The translations under genes were made by a program, and so were the position numbers. Positions 30,897-40,420 of a DNA stretch of 64,000 bases are shown here, in pieces (the first letter of the stretch is position 1; each line of letters opens with the position of its first letter). This DNA comes from Forficula auricularia. Lineage: Eukaryota; Arthropoda; Insecta; Dermaptera; Forficulidae. Under the pieces are notes generated by a model, which was given only the letters and a program-made list of their open reading frames with translations, searched no databases and was not told the origin of the DNA. Location of the stretch: assembly GCA_024734495.1 (NCBI GenBank), contig JALMQS010000187.1, positions 15,519,173 to 15,583,172 of the forward strand, given 5' to 3'.

Positions 30897-32370
30897 TCTT
30901 CTTCTTCTTCTTCTTCTTATTGATAGACCTGTGGTCTGTTTATCCTAACTCGTCCTGCCAGCGTTTTTTAGGTCGACCTCTACTTCTTTTCCCTGCTGGC
31001 TTGTTCGTTAAAATTTTCTTGAGAATTCGGTCTTCGCTCATTCTTTCCACGTGTGCATACCAATTCGCTCTTCTACATTTGACCCAGTCATCGATCTTTT
31101 GTATTTCACATTTTTCCCTGATGTCTTCACTTCTTTGTTTATCAAACAACGATACGCCAAGGATTCTTCTTAGGGTCTTCATCTCAGCCGTCTCCAACAT
31201 CTGCCTAGTTTTAGCTGTATCTGGCCTTGTTTCGGCTGCGTACGTCAATATTGGCCTTATCATAGTTTTATATATTCGCACCTTGGCTTCTGTTCTTAAA
31301 AACTTATTCGACCAGATTGTGCTATTAAGACAACCTGATATCCGTAGGGCTTTAATAGATTGTGTTTTTACTTCTGTCTCTAGATCTTGATGAGAGGTTA
31401 TCTGAATACCAAGGTACGTAAATGTCATGACCTGTTCTATTATCTTATCATATAGCTGTAATTTGCATCGAAGTGGCTCTTTGGATATAGTAAGAGCTTT
31501 TGTTTTTTTTGTTGATAGGGTAAGATCGAATTTGGTGGCTAGTAGACTGAATCGGTATAGAAGTCTTTGAAGAGAATCTTCATCTTCGGCAACCAGGGCT
31601 GCGTCGTCAGCGTAACACACACATGATATATTTTCATCTCCGATGGTGTATCCTTTAAGGTCCTTAATTCCCTCTATTATCTCGTTCATTACTATGTTGA
31701 ATAGTAATGGGCTAAGGGAATCACCTTGCCTAATCCCTTGGTTTACTGGGATGCTCTGTGTCAGTCTTCCTTCTATTTTTAATTTTGCAGAGTTGTCTGT
31801 GTAGATATCTTTGATCAGGTTAATAAGGCTATTTGGTATTTTATGCTTAATCAGGATGTTGATGATATGTGCAAGCTTGATTTTATCAAACGCCTTTTCA
31901 ATATCAATGAAGCAGAAGAAAGCTGGCTTATTGAATTCATAGGCTTTTTCGGAGAGTTGTCTGATGGCAAAAATGGCATCAATACATGATCGATTTCTTC
32001 GAAATCCTTGTTGTTCATCATGGATATTAATTATTTCCTGTAGTTTATTTGATATTATTTTTGTAGTTAGCTTCAGATGAGTGTTAAGCAGGTTTATTCC
32101 GCGGTAATTATCAGGCACCCGTCTTTCGCCTTTCTTAAAAATGGGTATAACGACATTTGTTCTCCATTCTTCAGGGATCTTGCCTCTTTCAAATATCAGC
32201 AGAATCAGCTTTGAAATCTCTTCCCACAGGGGTATACCTCCATATTTTATCAACTCGTTAGTGATGTTATCTTCGCCAGGAGATTTTCTATTTTTCAAAC
32301 TTTTTATGACCTCATAAACCTCCTCCTCATCAACACTCACCACATCCCTTGATGTAAAAATATTTCTACT
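30897..32370 (-). pseudogene. Non-LTR retrotransposon reverse transcriptase, 5'-truncated
   Basis: The minus strand reads an uninterrupted 467 codons from 32343 to 30940. VIKSLKNRKSPGEDNITNEL opens the reverse-transcriptase fingers. VVIPIFKKGE and YRGINLL are the next blocks, then FCFIDIEKAFDKI (first catalytic Asp), NQGIRQGDSLSPLLFNIVM, CVCYADDAALVAEDED (the YADD catalytic pair) and FTYLGIQIT. The C-terminus is HVERMSEDRILKK then GKRSRGRPKKRWQDELG. The endonuclease half of ORF2 and all of ORF1 are missing, as usual for 5' truncation near 32370. The 3' end finishes in (AAG)n at 30897-30920. The open frame suggests a recent insertion. Clade (RTE-like or another) is uncertain. Confidence 0.9.
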
Positions 32371-32697
32371 AAAATCTTTGATTTGTTTCCTAAATAAAAA
32401 TAAATTCAGTTTTCAATATTATATAATTGGGTTGATTTTTGAAAAAATTCCATCTTTTTTCAAAAAAGAAACTCAAAAAAGTTGCTTAAATCTTTACATT
32501 AATTATTTTCTAAATTTCATTTTTAAAGAATTAAAAAAAGTTAATGTTTTTTATTTTTTTTATGACATCGAAAAACAAGGCCTATTTACTCAGATCCTAT
32601 ATATATTATCTTTCCTTTTTTTATGAATGTATTTATGTGTCTCTGGTATTTATGTGTCTCTGGTTCAGAAGTCAGAATAAAGCTGGTTATATTCTGT
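32371..32697. other. AT-rich intron sequence
   Basis: Nothing coding. A 19-bp direct duplication around TTTATGTGTCTCTGG occurs at 32632-32664. Confidence 0.5.
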
Positions 32698-32752
32698 ATT
32701 GAGTCGGGTTTGAACCCGGTCTTTCCGCTCAGTAGTTAATGACTTATCACTA
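32698..32752 (-). mobile_element. tRNA-derived SINE head U, fragment
   Basis: Minus strand: CTAGTGATAAGTCATTAACT resembles an A box (TAGTGGTTAAGNC type) and CGGGTTCAAACCCG is a perfect B-box stem-loop. The segment is cut on its left by the hAT element at 32751. It is not a functional tRNA. Confidence 0.6.
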
Positions 32753-33387
32753 GGGCTCAGATTTCGCCCTATTCGCCTCTTTTTTATTTATGGCTTAAAA
32801 TTTAGGCCAATATGATATTTATGCGTTTCATGAAATTCTGAATAAAATAAGTGGCATTTGTTTGTACCTATAATGCGAATTTTGCCCTATTATGGGTGTT
32901 AGTGCCTATTTTATCTATCTCTTTCTAAAATTATTATCTATTGTCCTTTTCATAATGGGAATTTGCATTATACTTATACAGGTATCTTGTGGCCTGCAGA
33001 AAATAATGATGAAAATTTTTTGGTATTACTGATGACAGTGCCCCATATTATATGTTGAAACCTGGGGAACTTTTAAAACCATTTTTCACTAAAATGATAC
33101 ATGTAACGTGTCTTGTACATGCTATTCATAAAATGGCAGAACATATTCGAGTTAAGTTCCCAAATATTGATGCCAATAAGAATAATTTTGTTTACTTTCG
33201 TGACCCCACAGCATAACAAGTGTTGGGATATTTCTAATTAATGTTTTTTTAGACTAAAATTTTTATATATATTTTCAAGTCCTTCTTTGTTCTTAAAATT
33301 CAATTTTAAGTGCCTATTTTAGTTATTTTTAGTGCTTAGTTGCCTTCCTATTTTAAAAATTTTTAGTGCCTATAAATCTGAGCCCTA
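32751..33387. mobile_element. hAT-like element with transposase relic
   Basis: Starts TAGGGCTCAGATTT and ends AAATCTGAGCCCTA. Flanks CTTATCAC and CTTTACTC agree at five of eight positions only. Subterminal GCCTATTTT-type motifs repeat. It contains the coding relic at 33022-33216. Confidence 0.75.
33022..33216 (+). pseudogene. hAT-type transposase fragment
   Basis: One frame of 64 codons to a stop: GITDDSAPYYMLKPGELLKP, then MIHVTCLVHAIHKMAEHIR and VKFPNIDANKNN. C-x-x-H-x-x-x-x-x-A-E followed by FP-x-(I/V)-D is a layout familiar from uncharacterised hAT-like transposases of insects. N- and C-terminal parts are missing. The assignment is from family memory, moderate confidence. Confidence 0.65.
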
Positions 33388-34636
33388 CTTTACTCTATCC
33401 ATAGCTTCTCTCTATGTCACAAAGTATTGTTTTTGATCAGACGCCAAAGGCAAATTCAAAGGACCATGAAGTAAAAGAATGTACCCCAAAGCAAAAAATT
33501 GGATAGTTCATTCAAGTTGAATTTTAGGAAATTATAATTTTGTCAAATTTAACTCTAGGTCCAGAGCCTAAAAACAACGTCTGTGGATCCCGTTTTTCGA
33601 TTGCGATTTTCTTCACACCGTTCAATCCATCGAAATGAAATTAAGAACTTATTATTATTCAAACAAAATTAAAAGCTAACTACTTTTTGGTACATATTGC
33701 TCCACAAATATGTATTTGATTGGATCCTTACTATGTCTGTTAAGTACAGAAACACTTTAATAGGCCCAGAAATATAAACCATTTAATGAATTCAGCGAAA
33801 CGTTCAACAAATATATCTAATTACACATGGGGAGTCTAAGAGTAAAATAATTTTACTGTTAATATTATTTCTAAATCATCAAAGTTACTAGCTAATATGA
33901 TTTTCTTCTTTATTAAAAGAAAGTGTTCAAGTATTTTTCTTTTTCACTTTCATTAGATTGAAATGTAAATAAAGGGGTTATCACGATCTTTTATTTAAAT
34001 TGAATCTGTCTAATTTGTTTGCCTTGGAAGACTGTTGTAATTGAATTTTGACCTACTTCTAGAGACCCAATTTTCTTTTTCACAGGAATACGTAATGGCC
34101 TTACAAAATAAACAAAAGACATCTCCCCAAAATTAAGAGAAGGCTGCACAAATTAAAATTCTAAGACCTTTATCAGATCTCTACCATATTTTACACAGTT
34201 GCTCTTTATGACCTTGTGAAACTATCGGTACAAACATAACTAACTACCTAAAATGGGGAGTAGCTCCGATATAAACAAAATTTTACACAGATCCTGGAAA
34301 TATCAGTCAAAATTAACTATATGAAATAAGTCTTTCATATTTTAAATCCAAATGGTTTAAAATCACAATAAATTAAAAAACACGATTTTATTTCACAATG
34401 CACTAAAAAGCAGGAAATTTTTCCCTAATACTAAAAATTTGTTTACTCTCGTGACTAAAAATAAATACCGGGACTTAATTGATTCATGTAGTATCTATCA
34501 GTGATATACACTGGGAAATCATTTTTATAGTCCGGCGGCCAGACGATTTTGCCGGCCCTAACAAGGCACTTTGCCCGAGGAGAGCTAGTCTAAATTGATC
34601 AACGCATTCACCTTTTGATACATTAAATATATTTAA
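33388..34636. other. AT-rich intron sequence
   Basis: About 1.2 kb with no supported feature. A GC-richer stretch at 34530-34570 (GTCCGGCGGCCAGACG) is isolated. Confidence 0.5.
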
Positions 34637-34638
34637 TA

Positions 34639-35032
34639 GTCCAGTCAAATTGTGTTTTATCAGGAAAGTTTTGGGGTAGTTCTGATTTTTTGCAAAATGG
34701 GAAAAAATCGAAAAAAGTGCCAATTTTTGGGGCTGCCGAGGTCAAAAACTTGGATTTTACGCTTGAACACGAACGGTTGGTCAGAGAAAAAACCTAAAAA
34801 ATGATATTTCTAGGAAATTTTATGAACTTTCATTTTGAATAGGAAGATTATTTACGAAAAGTTGATAGTTTCCGAGTTATAAGCAAAAAACCTCCAAAAA
34901 ATGGAAATTTTCACCTTTTTTTGCATTTTCTACAATGTTGCGTCACGAAATTTTGGTGGGAGGCCTCAGAATTGGATTCAGCACCCCAAAACTTTCCCCA
35001 TAGGGGCCCATTTGAGGACAATTTGACTGGAC
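34639..35032. mobile_element. TA-flanked MITE (GTCCAGTCAAATTG)
   Basis: 394 bp between TA at 34637-34638 and 35033-35034. Ends are GTCCAGTCAAATTGT and ACAATTTGACTGGAC, with AAAGTTTTGGGGT and ACCCCAAAACTTT as further inverted blocks. Tc1/mariner-type target; no ORF. Confidence 0.85.
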
Positions 35033-35034
35033 TA

Positions 35035-35560
35035 TAATGCTTTATTTGTATTTTATATTTTCTAATTATTATTGTTTGGCTTAGTGTATCTTTCCACTAA
35101 ATAAATAAAGCGGGGACGCTTTTAATTTTATATTTAATTTAAAGCGCCACACTCTTTTATTTTTAGTCATGTGAGTAATCAAATTTTTAGAGTTCTAAAG
35201 AAAAATCTATTTGAGATAAAACTATATTTTTTGAAAGTTTTTTAATTTATTTGGTACAATAACATTTCTCACTACACAAGCTTAAAAAATTATATCTGAA
35301 ATTTAATTTAAATAATGTAAATAATGAGGAGCGGTTTGTCCGAGGGTGTAACATCACTGTTAACGGAGTATGAGGCTCGAGTTAAGCGGGGCTTACCCGC
35401 TCACTGCAAACATTTGACCCGTTATAATCTGACACCTACATCAATTTATACAATTCACACACCCACACACCTAATCACCTACATAAAATAATAATCAGAT
35501 AGGATCTACCTAAATGCGATTTGTTCCCTAGGTCATATAATAAAACAATAAATAAATATA
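35035..35560. other. AT-rich intron sequence
   Basis: A GC-richer patch at 35330-35420 (GGAGCGGTTTGTCCGAGGG) has no recognised identity. The rest is AT-rich. Confidence 0.45.
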
Positions 35561-35562
35561 TA

Positions 35563-36438
35563 CAGTGAAACCCCTCAAATCCGAACTAATTGGGGCTGTT
35601 CGGATTTCAATTTGTTCGGATTAGCCGAAAGCAGCTTCGACAATTGAAGATAACTGATATCAAGTGAAAGATTAAGTGATATTTTCTGTGTTTCTATTAT
35701 TATATCATTGTTTTTGCAAAGTGATTAACCTAAAGAATTTCAATAACCAACTTTTACCGTTTTTCAATCCTGGATGACATAATATGTATATTAGGGTGGT
35801 CCTTATTTTGGGTATTTTCGAATTTTTATGCTGGGGCTCATATGGTTCGAAATAAATAAATAAAAATATCCCCCAAGTTTCAAGCCCCTATCTCAATTTT
35901 AACTGTGCCTCAGAGCGATGTAAGATTCCCATCTAAATAACATGGGGTTTTTGGCATTGAACGATCAATTTTTTATTCCGGCCAAAATTTGAAACTCTGT
36001 AGATTTTATCCTTATAATAGTAGCTACCCTTCAGAATTTTGATTGATTGATTGATTGATCGTTCAATGCCAAAAATCCCATGTTATTTAGATGGGAAACT
36101 TGCATCGCTCTGAGCCACATGTTAAAATTGAGATAGGGACTTGAAACTTGGAAGATATTTTTTTTTATTTATTTCGAACCATATGAGCCTCTGCCAGCGT
36201 AAAAATTCAAAAATACCCAAAATAAGGATCACCCTAATGTATGTAGACACATTTACACTATGTTAGGTATGCTAACTGTAATTCTTTGTTAATTTTACAA
36301 CTAATTATGTAAAATAAGGTTTTAATGTTGAATATAAATATATAATTGTTTTATGACAAAATATATAAGTTTCTCTTTTTTGTGTTCGGATTTCCGGAAT
36401 TTCGGATTTCCGGGGTTCGGATTTGAGGTGTTTCACTG
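35563..36438. mobile_element. pogo/Tigger-like MITE hosting a palindrome
   Basis: TA-flanked (35561-35562, 36439-36440) with ends CAGTGAAACCCCTCAAATCC and GGATTTGAGGTGTTTCACTG. The CAGTGAAACC start is typical of pogo/Tigger elements. Internal CGGATTTC repeats are present. A palindromic element sits inside at 35792-36237. It lies just upstream of exon 10. Confidence 0.88.
35792..36237. mobile_element. Palindromic MITE nested in pogo-like element
   Basis: Ends are TTAGGGTGGTCCTTATTTTG and CAAAATAAGGATCACCCTAA, with inverted arms of about 200 bp (for example ATCTAAATAACATGGG and its complement). A short GATTGATT repeat marks the centre at 36040-36060. No ORF. Confidence 0.88.
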
Positions 36439-36504
36439 TATTATAAAACTAAACAATTAACTTTTAATATTAACATTGATTAAATAATTTTCAAATATTT
36501 TCAG

Positions 36505-36604
36505 GTACCCCCGGTTATTTCAACTCGACCAAGTTCGCGAAAAAACAATTCTCCGAAACATGTTGAAAAGAAGCCACCTGGCAAAGCGGATAAACCAGAA
36601 ACAG
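36505..36604 (+). CDS. Coding exon 10: basic, Pro/Lys-rich segment
   Basis: The acceptor is ATATTTTCAG|GTA and the donor ACAG|GTAGGG. Phase 0 in, phase 1 out. It encodes residues 690-722: VPPVISTRPSSRKNN, then SPKHVEKKPPGKADKPE. It is Lys/Pro-rich and probably disordered; KHVEKKPPGK could act in nuclear import or contact nucleic acid, but that is a guess. No later exon of this gene is recognised downstream before 48153, so the next intron is at least several kilobases long. Confidence 0.85.
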
Positions 36605-37147
36605 GTAGGGTTTCAACAACTATTAACTAATTTTAAAAATTATTTTTTTCATTTGCTCTTGATTTATTGTTTTTAAGATTATTTTAATTAAATTCTAGAA
36701 ACTTTAATAGTATTATTGATTGATTTATTTTTATATTTTATTTATTTTTTTTTTTTCAATAATTTATACTATTTTGTTGGCTATTTATTTACTCTTATCG
36801 TAAATCATAATCTTATCATAACATATGATAAATGTAAATTTTATCAAAATTTGAAATTATAAATCATATAATTTTAAAATGAGGCTTTAAAAATGAATGT
36901 ATGAAGAATATTTTTATAAAAATTTCCGTCTTAAATGTGTTGATTCGTATCATTAAAAAAAATGCATATCATTCGACCCTGGATCTGCAATTTTCAAAAT
37001 AACTTTAGTTACGTCGCTTATCTCAACTCTTTTGCTTTTTGACAAGGTGGTCTTTTTTGGAAAGGACTCCACACCGCAGTTTAGATTATATTGATATGGC
37101 TTTTGGTAAACATTGGCCTGCTGAGTCGCATATTTATATCACAGATT
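36605..37147. other. AT-rich intron start
   Basis: No supported feature. Confidence 0.5.
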
Positions 37148-37216
37148 AACTAACCGGACTTGAAGCCGCGCCAACGCGCTGTTTAGGCAAGCACTCTAAC
37201 CACTAGGATTGTGGTA
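37148..37216 (-). mobile_element. tRNA-derived SINE head V
   Basis: Minus strand: TAGTGGTTAGAGTGCTTGCC is a good A box, and GGCTTCAAGTCCGG a B box 26 bp on. Between them GCGCGTTGGCGCG could form a stem. A 7-bp acceptor stem is not evident, so this is a SINE head or tRNA pseudogene and not a tRNA gene. Confidence 0.6.
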
Positions 37217-37418
37217 CCTCTAAACTCTTAACTCTTCTCGCATCCATAATATGAAATTGTTTACATTAAAGGGTTTGTAATATCCAATAAAAAAACATCG
37301 TTATAGTTTATTTTGAGAAAATGGGAAGGAAAAACTAAAAACACCTAAATTAATAGGATCTTGCAGCTGGCTGATTTAAATTTAAATTTATCCTTACTCA
37401 AGTTTTTGAGATCTCTTC

Positions 37419-37450
<32 letters not shown>

Positions 37451-37457
37451 ACATAAA
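37419..37457. repeat. C-run and (CA)n microsatellite
   Basis: A run of about 17 C followed by (CA)n. It is likely length-variable. Confidence 0.9.
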
Positions 37458-37584
37458 TAAATAGAGAAAGAGACCAAGAACTGAAAATTTTCTTGTTAGT
37501 AAAGATTTTCGCGCAGTAAAAACCTTAGAAACGTACAATAAAAATCTCAAAACTTGCTAAAAGGTAAAAAAAAGTCCTGTTTAA

Positions 37585-38290
37585 GGTAGTTGTTTCGCCA
37601 TATGGGTTTTCTTAGGATTTTTTTTGAAATTTAAACAGATTATTATTTAAATACTTCTGCATCGATTAGTGTAAAAACGAAATTTATGAACAATATAGTT
37701 CCGGAGATATTAAATTTCAAAGATAGAATTTTTCAGACTCTTATACATTGCACTATACGAAATATCGGAAAGTTTACATACATATTTAATTATAATTAAG
37801 AAACTCTTCCTACCATTGTTATAAAAAACTAAACCAACATTAAACAATAACTAATACATTTTTTAAGAAAATTTTAATTCATAGTTACAACATAGTTTCT
37901 GAGATAATAATGAATAAATATTGAAAAATTTACACTAAAAACAAGCTGGCAACAAAGCATTTATTTAACCTAAAAAGTGGGTTAACTTTAGTAAATTGTT
38001 TGACCCTTTTTCGCTTCAGGCATTGTCACAATAGCTTTCAATCGCTTATTAAGAACTTTTTGTTTTATAAATCTCCCTTTATAATGTACTGTATCTGAAA
38101 TTTCTATGGTAAAATATACAGTATACAAGTTCGGACAGTGATGCCAGATTTGTCAAACGAGCACGGGATTGGCTAGTAGTGGTACATAAACAGCAAAAAG
38201 TTTTGGGCTTATGAATTATGAATTCTTATTGTCTGTTCTATATACTCTAGCTTTATTTTTTTTTTCTAGTATTGTCGCGAAACAACTACC
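37585..38290. mobile_element. TTAA-flanked element (family 1), copy 3, uninterrupted
   Basis: 706 bp between TTAA at 37581-37584 and 38291-38294, with ends GGTAGTTGTTTCGC and GCGAAACAACTACC. It is the cleanest copy and supplies the empty site for the palindrome at 19258-19779. Confidence 0.93.
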
Positions 38291-38294
38291 TTAA

Positions 38295-39239
38295 CTTGAT
38301 AAATTTTTTATCATCATAATAATCAACAGAGTAATTTTACAGATAAATAAACAACAAAATGTAAATTCGACAAAATAATATTATAACAGCAATAAAATAA
38401 ATAATTTTAAGTTTGCCAACGATAGGAAAACCTGAAGAAACAATTAAACAATCAATTTTAACAGTACAAACAGTTAATAATAGATAAAATCAAAAGATTT
38501 TGTTAAAATTTACTACCATCTCTAAATGATTTCCCAATAAATTACCATATACCTGCCGTTGAGAAATGATTTAATAGAGAAAAGACCCTTTCTACATCTA
38601 CACTTTTAGTGGACATTGTTTATATGAACTTATATTAAAATATTTGGTGAAATATCCACATCCGCATTTTATAATTGCCTTATATTTTAATGAAATTTTA
38701 TAGTCAGGATTTTTTTCAAAAGTGCGTTAAATTTTTCAAAGATTAATCTTCCTTTTTTGTAATTTATTGTTTTTAAGTTTCTTCTAATTTTCTTTATTAT
38801 ATTTATTATATATTGGAGATCTAAGAGTAAATTTTATCTTTAACCATTAAAATGAATTAATTATTCAATTCTTAGTAAAATTAATTGATTAAAACATATT
38901 TTCATGAATCATGGCATGAAAATAATTAAATTGGAGCAAAAATGCAATTTTCTGTAAAACTTGAAAACGTACTATTTTTTTTGGGAAAATACTATCAAAA
39001 GAATGTCCTTTACATGATTCGAATTTCTGTCTAGGTTTCATTGAATTTAAAGTTAACAAAAAAAAGATGCAATCGCACGGGAATTATTATATTCAAGATG
39101 CCTCAAAACGTGCAAGAAAAAAATTAAATTTTTATTCCATCATTTTACTTTCACTACTACTATAATATTTAAACTTTTTTTGAACAAAATGTGTTTATTT
39201 TCCTAATTTCATTATCTTATATTATTAAATTAGCAATTC
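38295..39239. other. AT-rich sequence
   Basis: No gene or repeat supported. Confidence 0.5.
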
Positions 39240-39780
39240 TTGTATATATATATATTTAGAATCGGTTTCTCAAAAACGGCTCTAACGATTTTGCTAAAAA
39301 TTGGTGTACTTATCAACCCTCATGAGTTATTAGTGGTGTATAAATTTTAATCTGATTGAAATAAAGGAAGGGGGTGTAAATTAGTCATGTCGCAAATTAA
39401 ATATTTTAATCGTTCATATCTCGTCTTTGGAAAGTCGCAGAGCTTTGAAATTTGATACTTAAGCTACCTAGAGGCTACAAGAAATACTAAAAGATTTTGG
39501 CTAAAATAAAAGTACCGGAAGTTGATGTTTAAGTACGTAAGAATGTACCCCCCTACCTTTCGCAACCATAAATCTCAGAGCTACGAAATTCGAAACTTAA
39601 GCTCGATATAGGCTAGAAGGGGTAGAGCAAGCTTTTGCTTGAAATCGGAACACCGGAAGTTGACACTTACATGAAAGATTTTTCGTTTTTTTGGTTTTCT
39701 TTAAAACGTCACAAACGATTTTTTTAAAAATGTGTATACTTATCAAGTGTCATGAGTTATTAAGCTATTTAGAGGCAAAA
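39240..39780. repeat. Dispersed repeat, partner of 5680-6730
   Basis: Shares CTCAAAAACGGCTCTAACGA, CTCAGAGCTACGAAAT and TGACACTTACATGAAAGATT with 6100-6720, in the same general order. Confidence 0.65.
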
Positions 39781-39784
39781 AGTT

Positions 39785-39826
39785 ACCGAGCTTCGCTCGG
39801 TGCTCACCGAGCTTCGCTCGGTGCTC
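39785..39826. repeat. Two adjacent perfect hairpins
   Basis: ACCGAGCTTCGCTCGGTGCTC occurs twice head to tail. Each can fold as CCGAGC-TTCG-CTCGG, a stem capped by the very stable UUCG tetraloop. It lies at the edge of the dispersed repeat. Confidence 0.85.
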
Positions 39827-40079
39827 CAGGCACTTACAATAATTTGAGCATCGAGCCAAAACTCTTTATTGGTACATGTCGATATTTACAACAATATCTT
39901 TTTTATTATTTCAATCATTTTTAAAATGTGGGAAAATTTTTATAAAAACCCACGTCTTGATATTATATAAATATAAATCTAGCTAAGTGAAAGCAAAATC
40001 TATGCCAGTGATTGATTGTTAGCCTATTATGGAAAAGGGTTGGTGGTTGGTTGACGTTTTCGGAAGAAGAGAGAGAAGT

Positions 40080-40400
40080 TGTTGTTAGGGATGTTTTTTT
40101 CGTCCCCCTCCGGATCCAATCTCACGAACCCCACCTCATCACCCTTGAGAATTCCACCCTGTGACGTCACCCTCACCCATCCACCGAGATCGATATCTAG
40201 CAGTCGCACTCGAGTCGTGCCAGAGTCAACATCTCACCCCTTGAACCCCTTCTTTTCTACCCTCTTCCCACATTTTCACCCTAGTCGCTATCTCAACACA
40301 CCGAGACCTCTTCGTATCGTTCTCTTCCTTCTAAAGCTAAATGCTCCCATTCTCCTAAATTCCCACCAGCTTAGGGTAATTTCATCCCTGCCAAAATACG
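40080..40400. promoter_or_regulatory. GC-richer stretch with a full CRE motif
   Basis: About 320 bp distinctly richer in C and G than the surroundings, holding TGACGTCA (40161-40168), a palindromic CREB/ATF site. It leads directly into the 170-bp satellite. It may be intronic regulatory DNA or a unique part of an element; open frames on both strands lack coding character. Confidence 0.35.
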
Positions 40401-40420
40401 GAAAGAAAACAAGAAATAAA

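Noticed and set aside
30812..31390. 192-codon plus-strand frame
   Set aside because: It lies antisense to the LINE reverse transcriptase, whose motifs fix the minus strand as coding.
35330..35420. Possible tRNA-like sequence
   Set aside because: GCTCGAGTTAAGC loosely resembles a B box, but no A box or stems are found.
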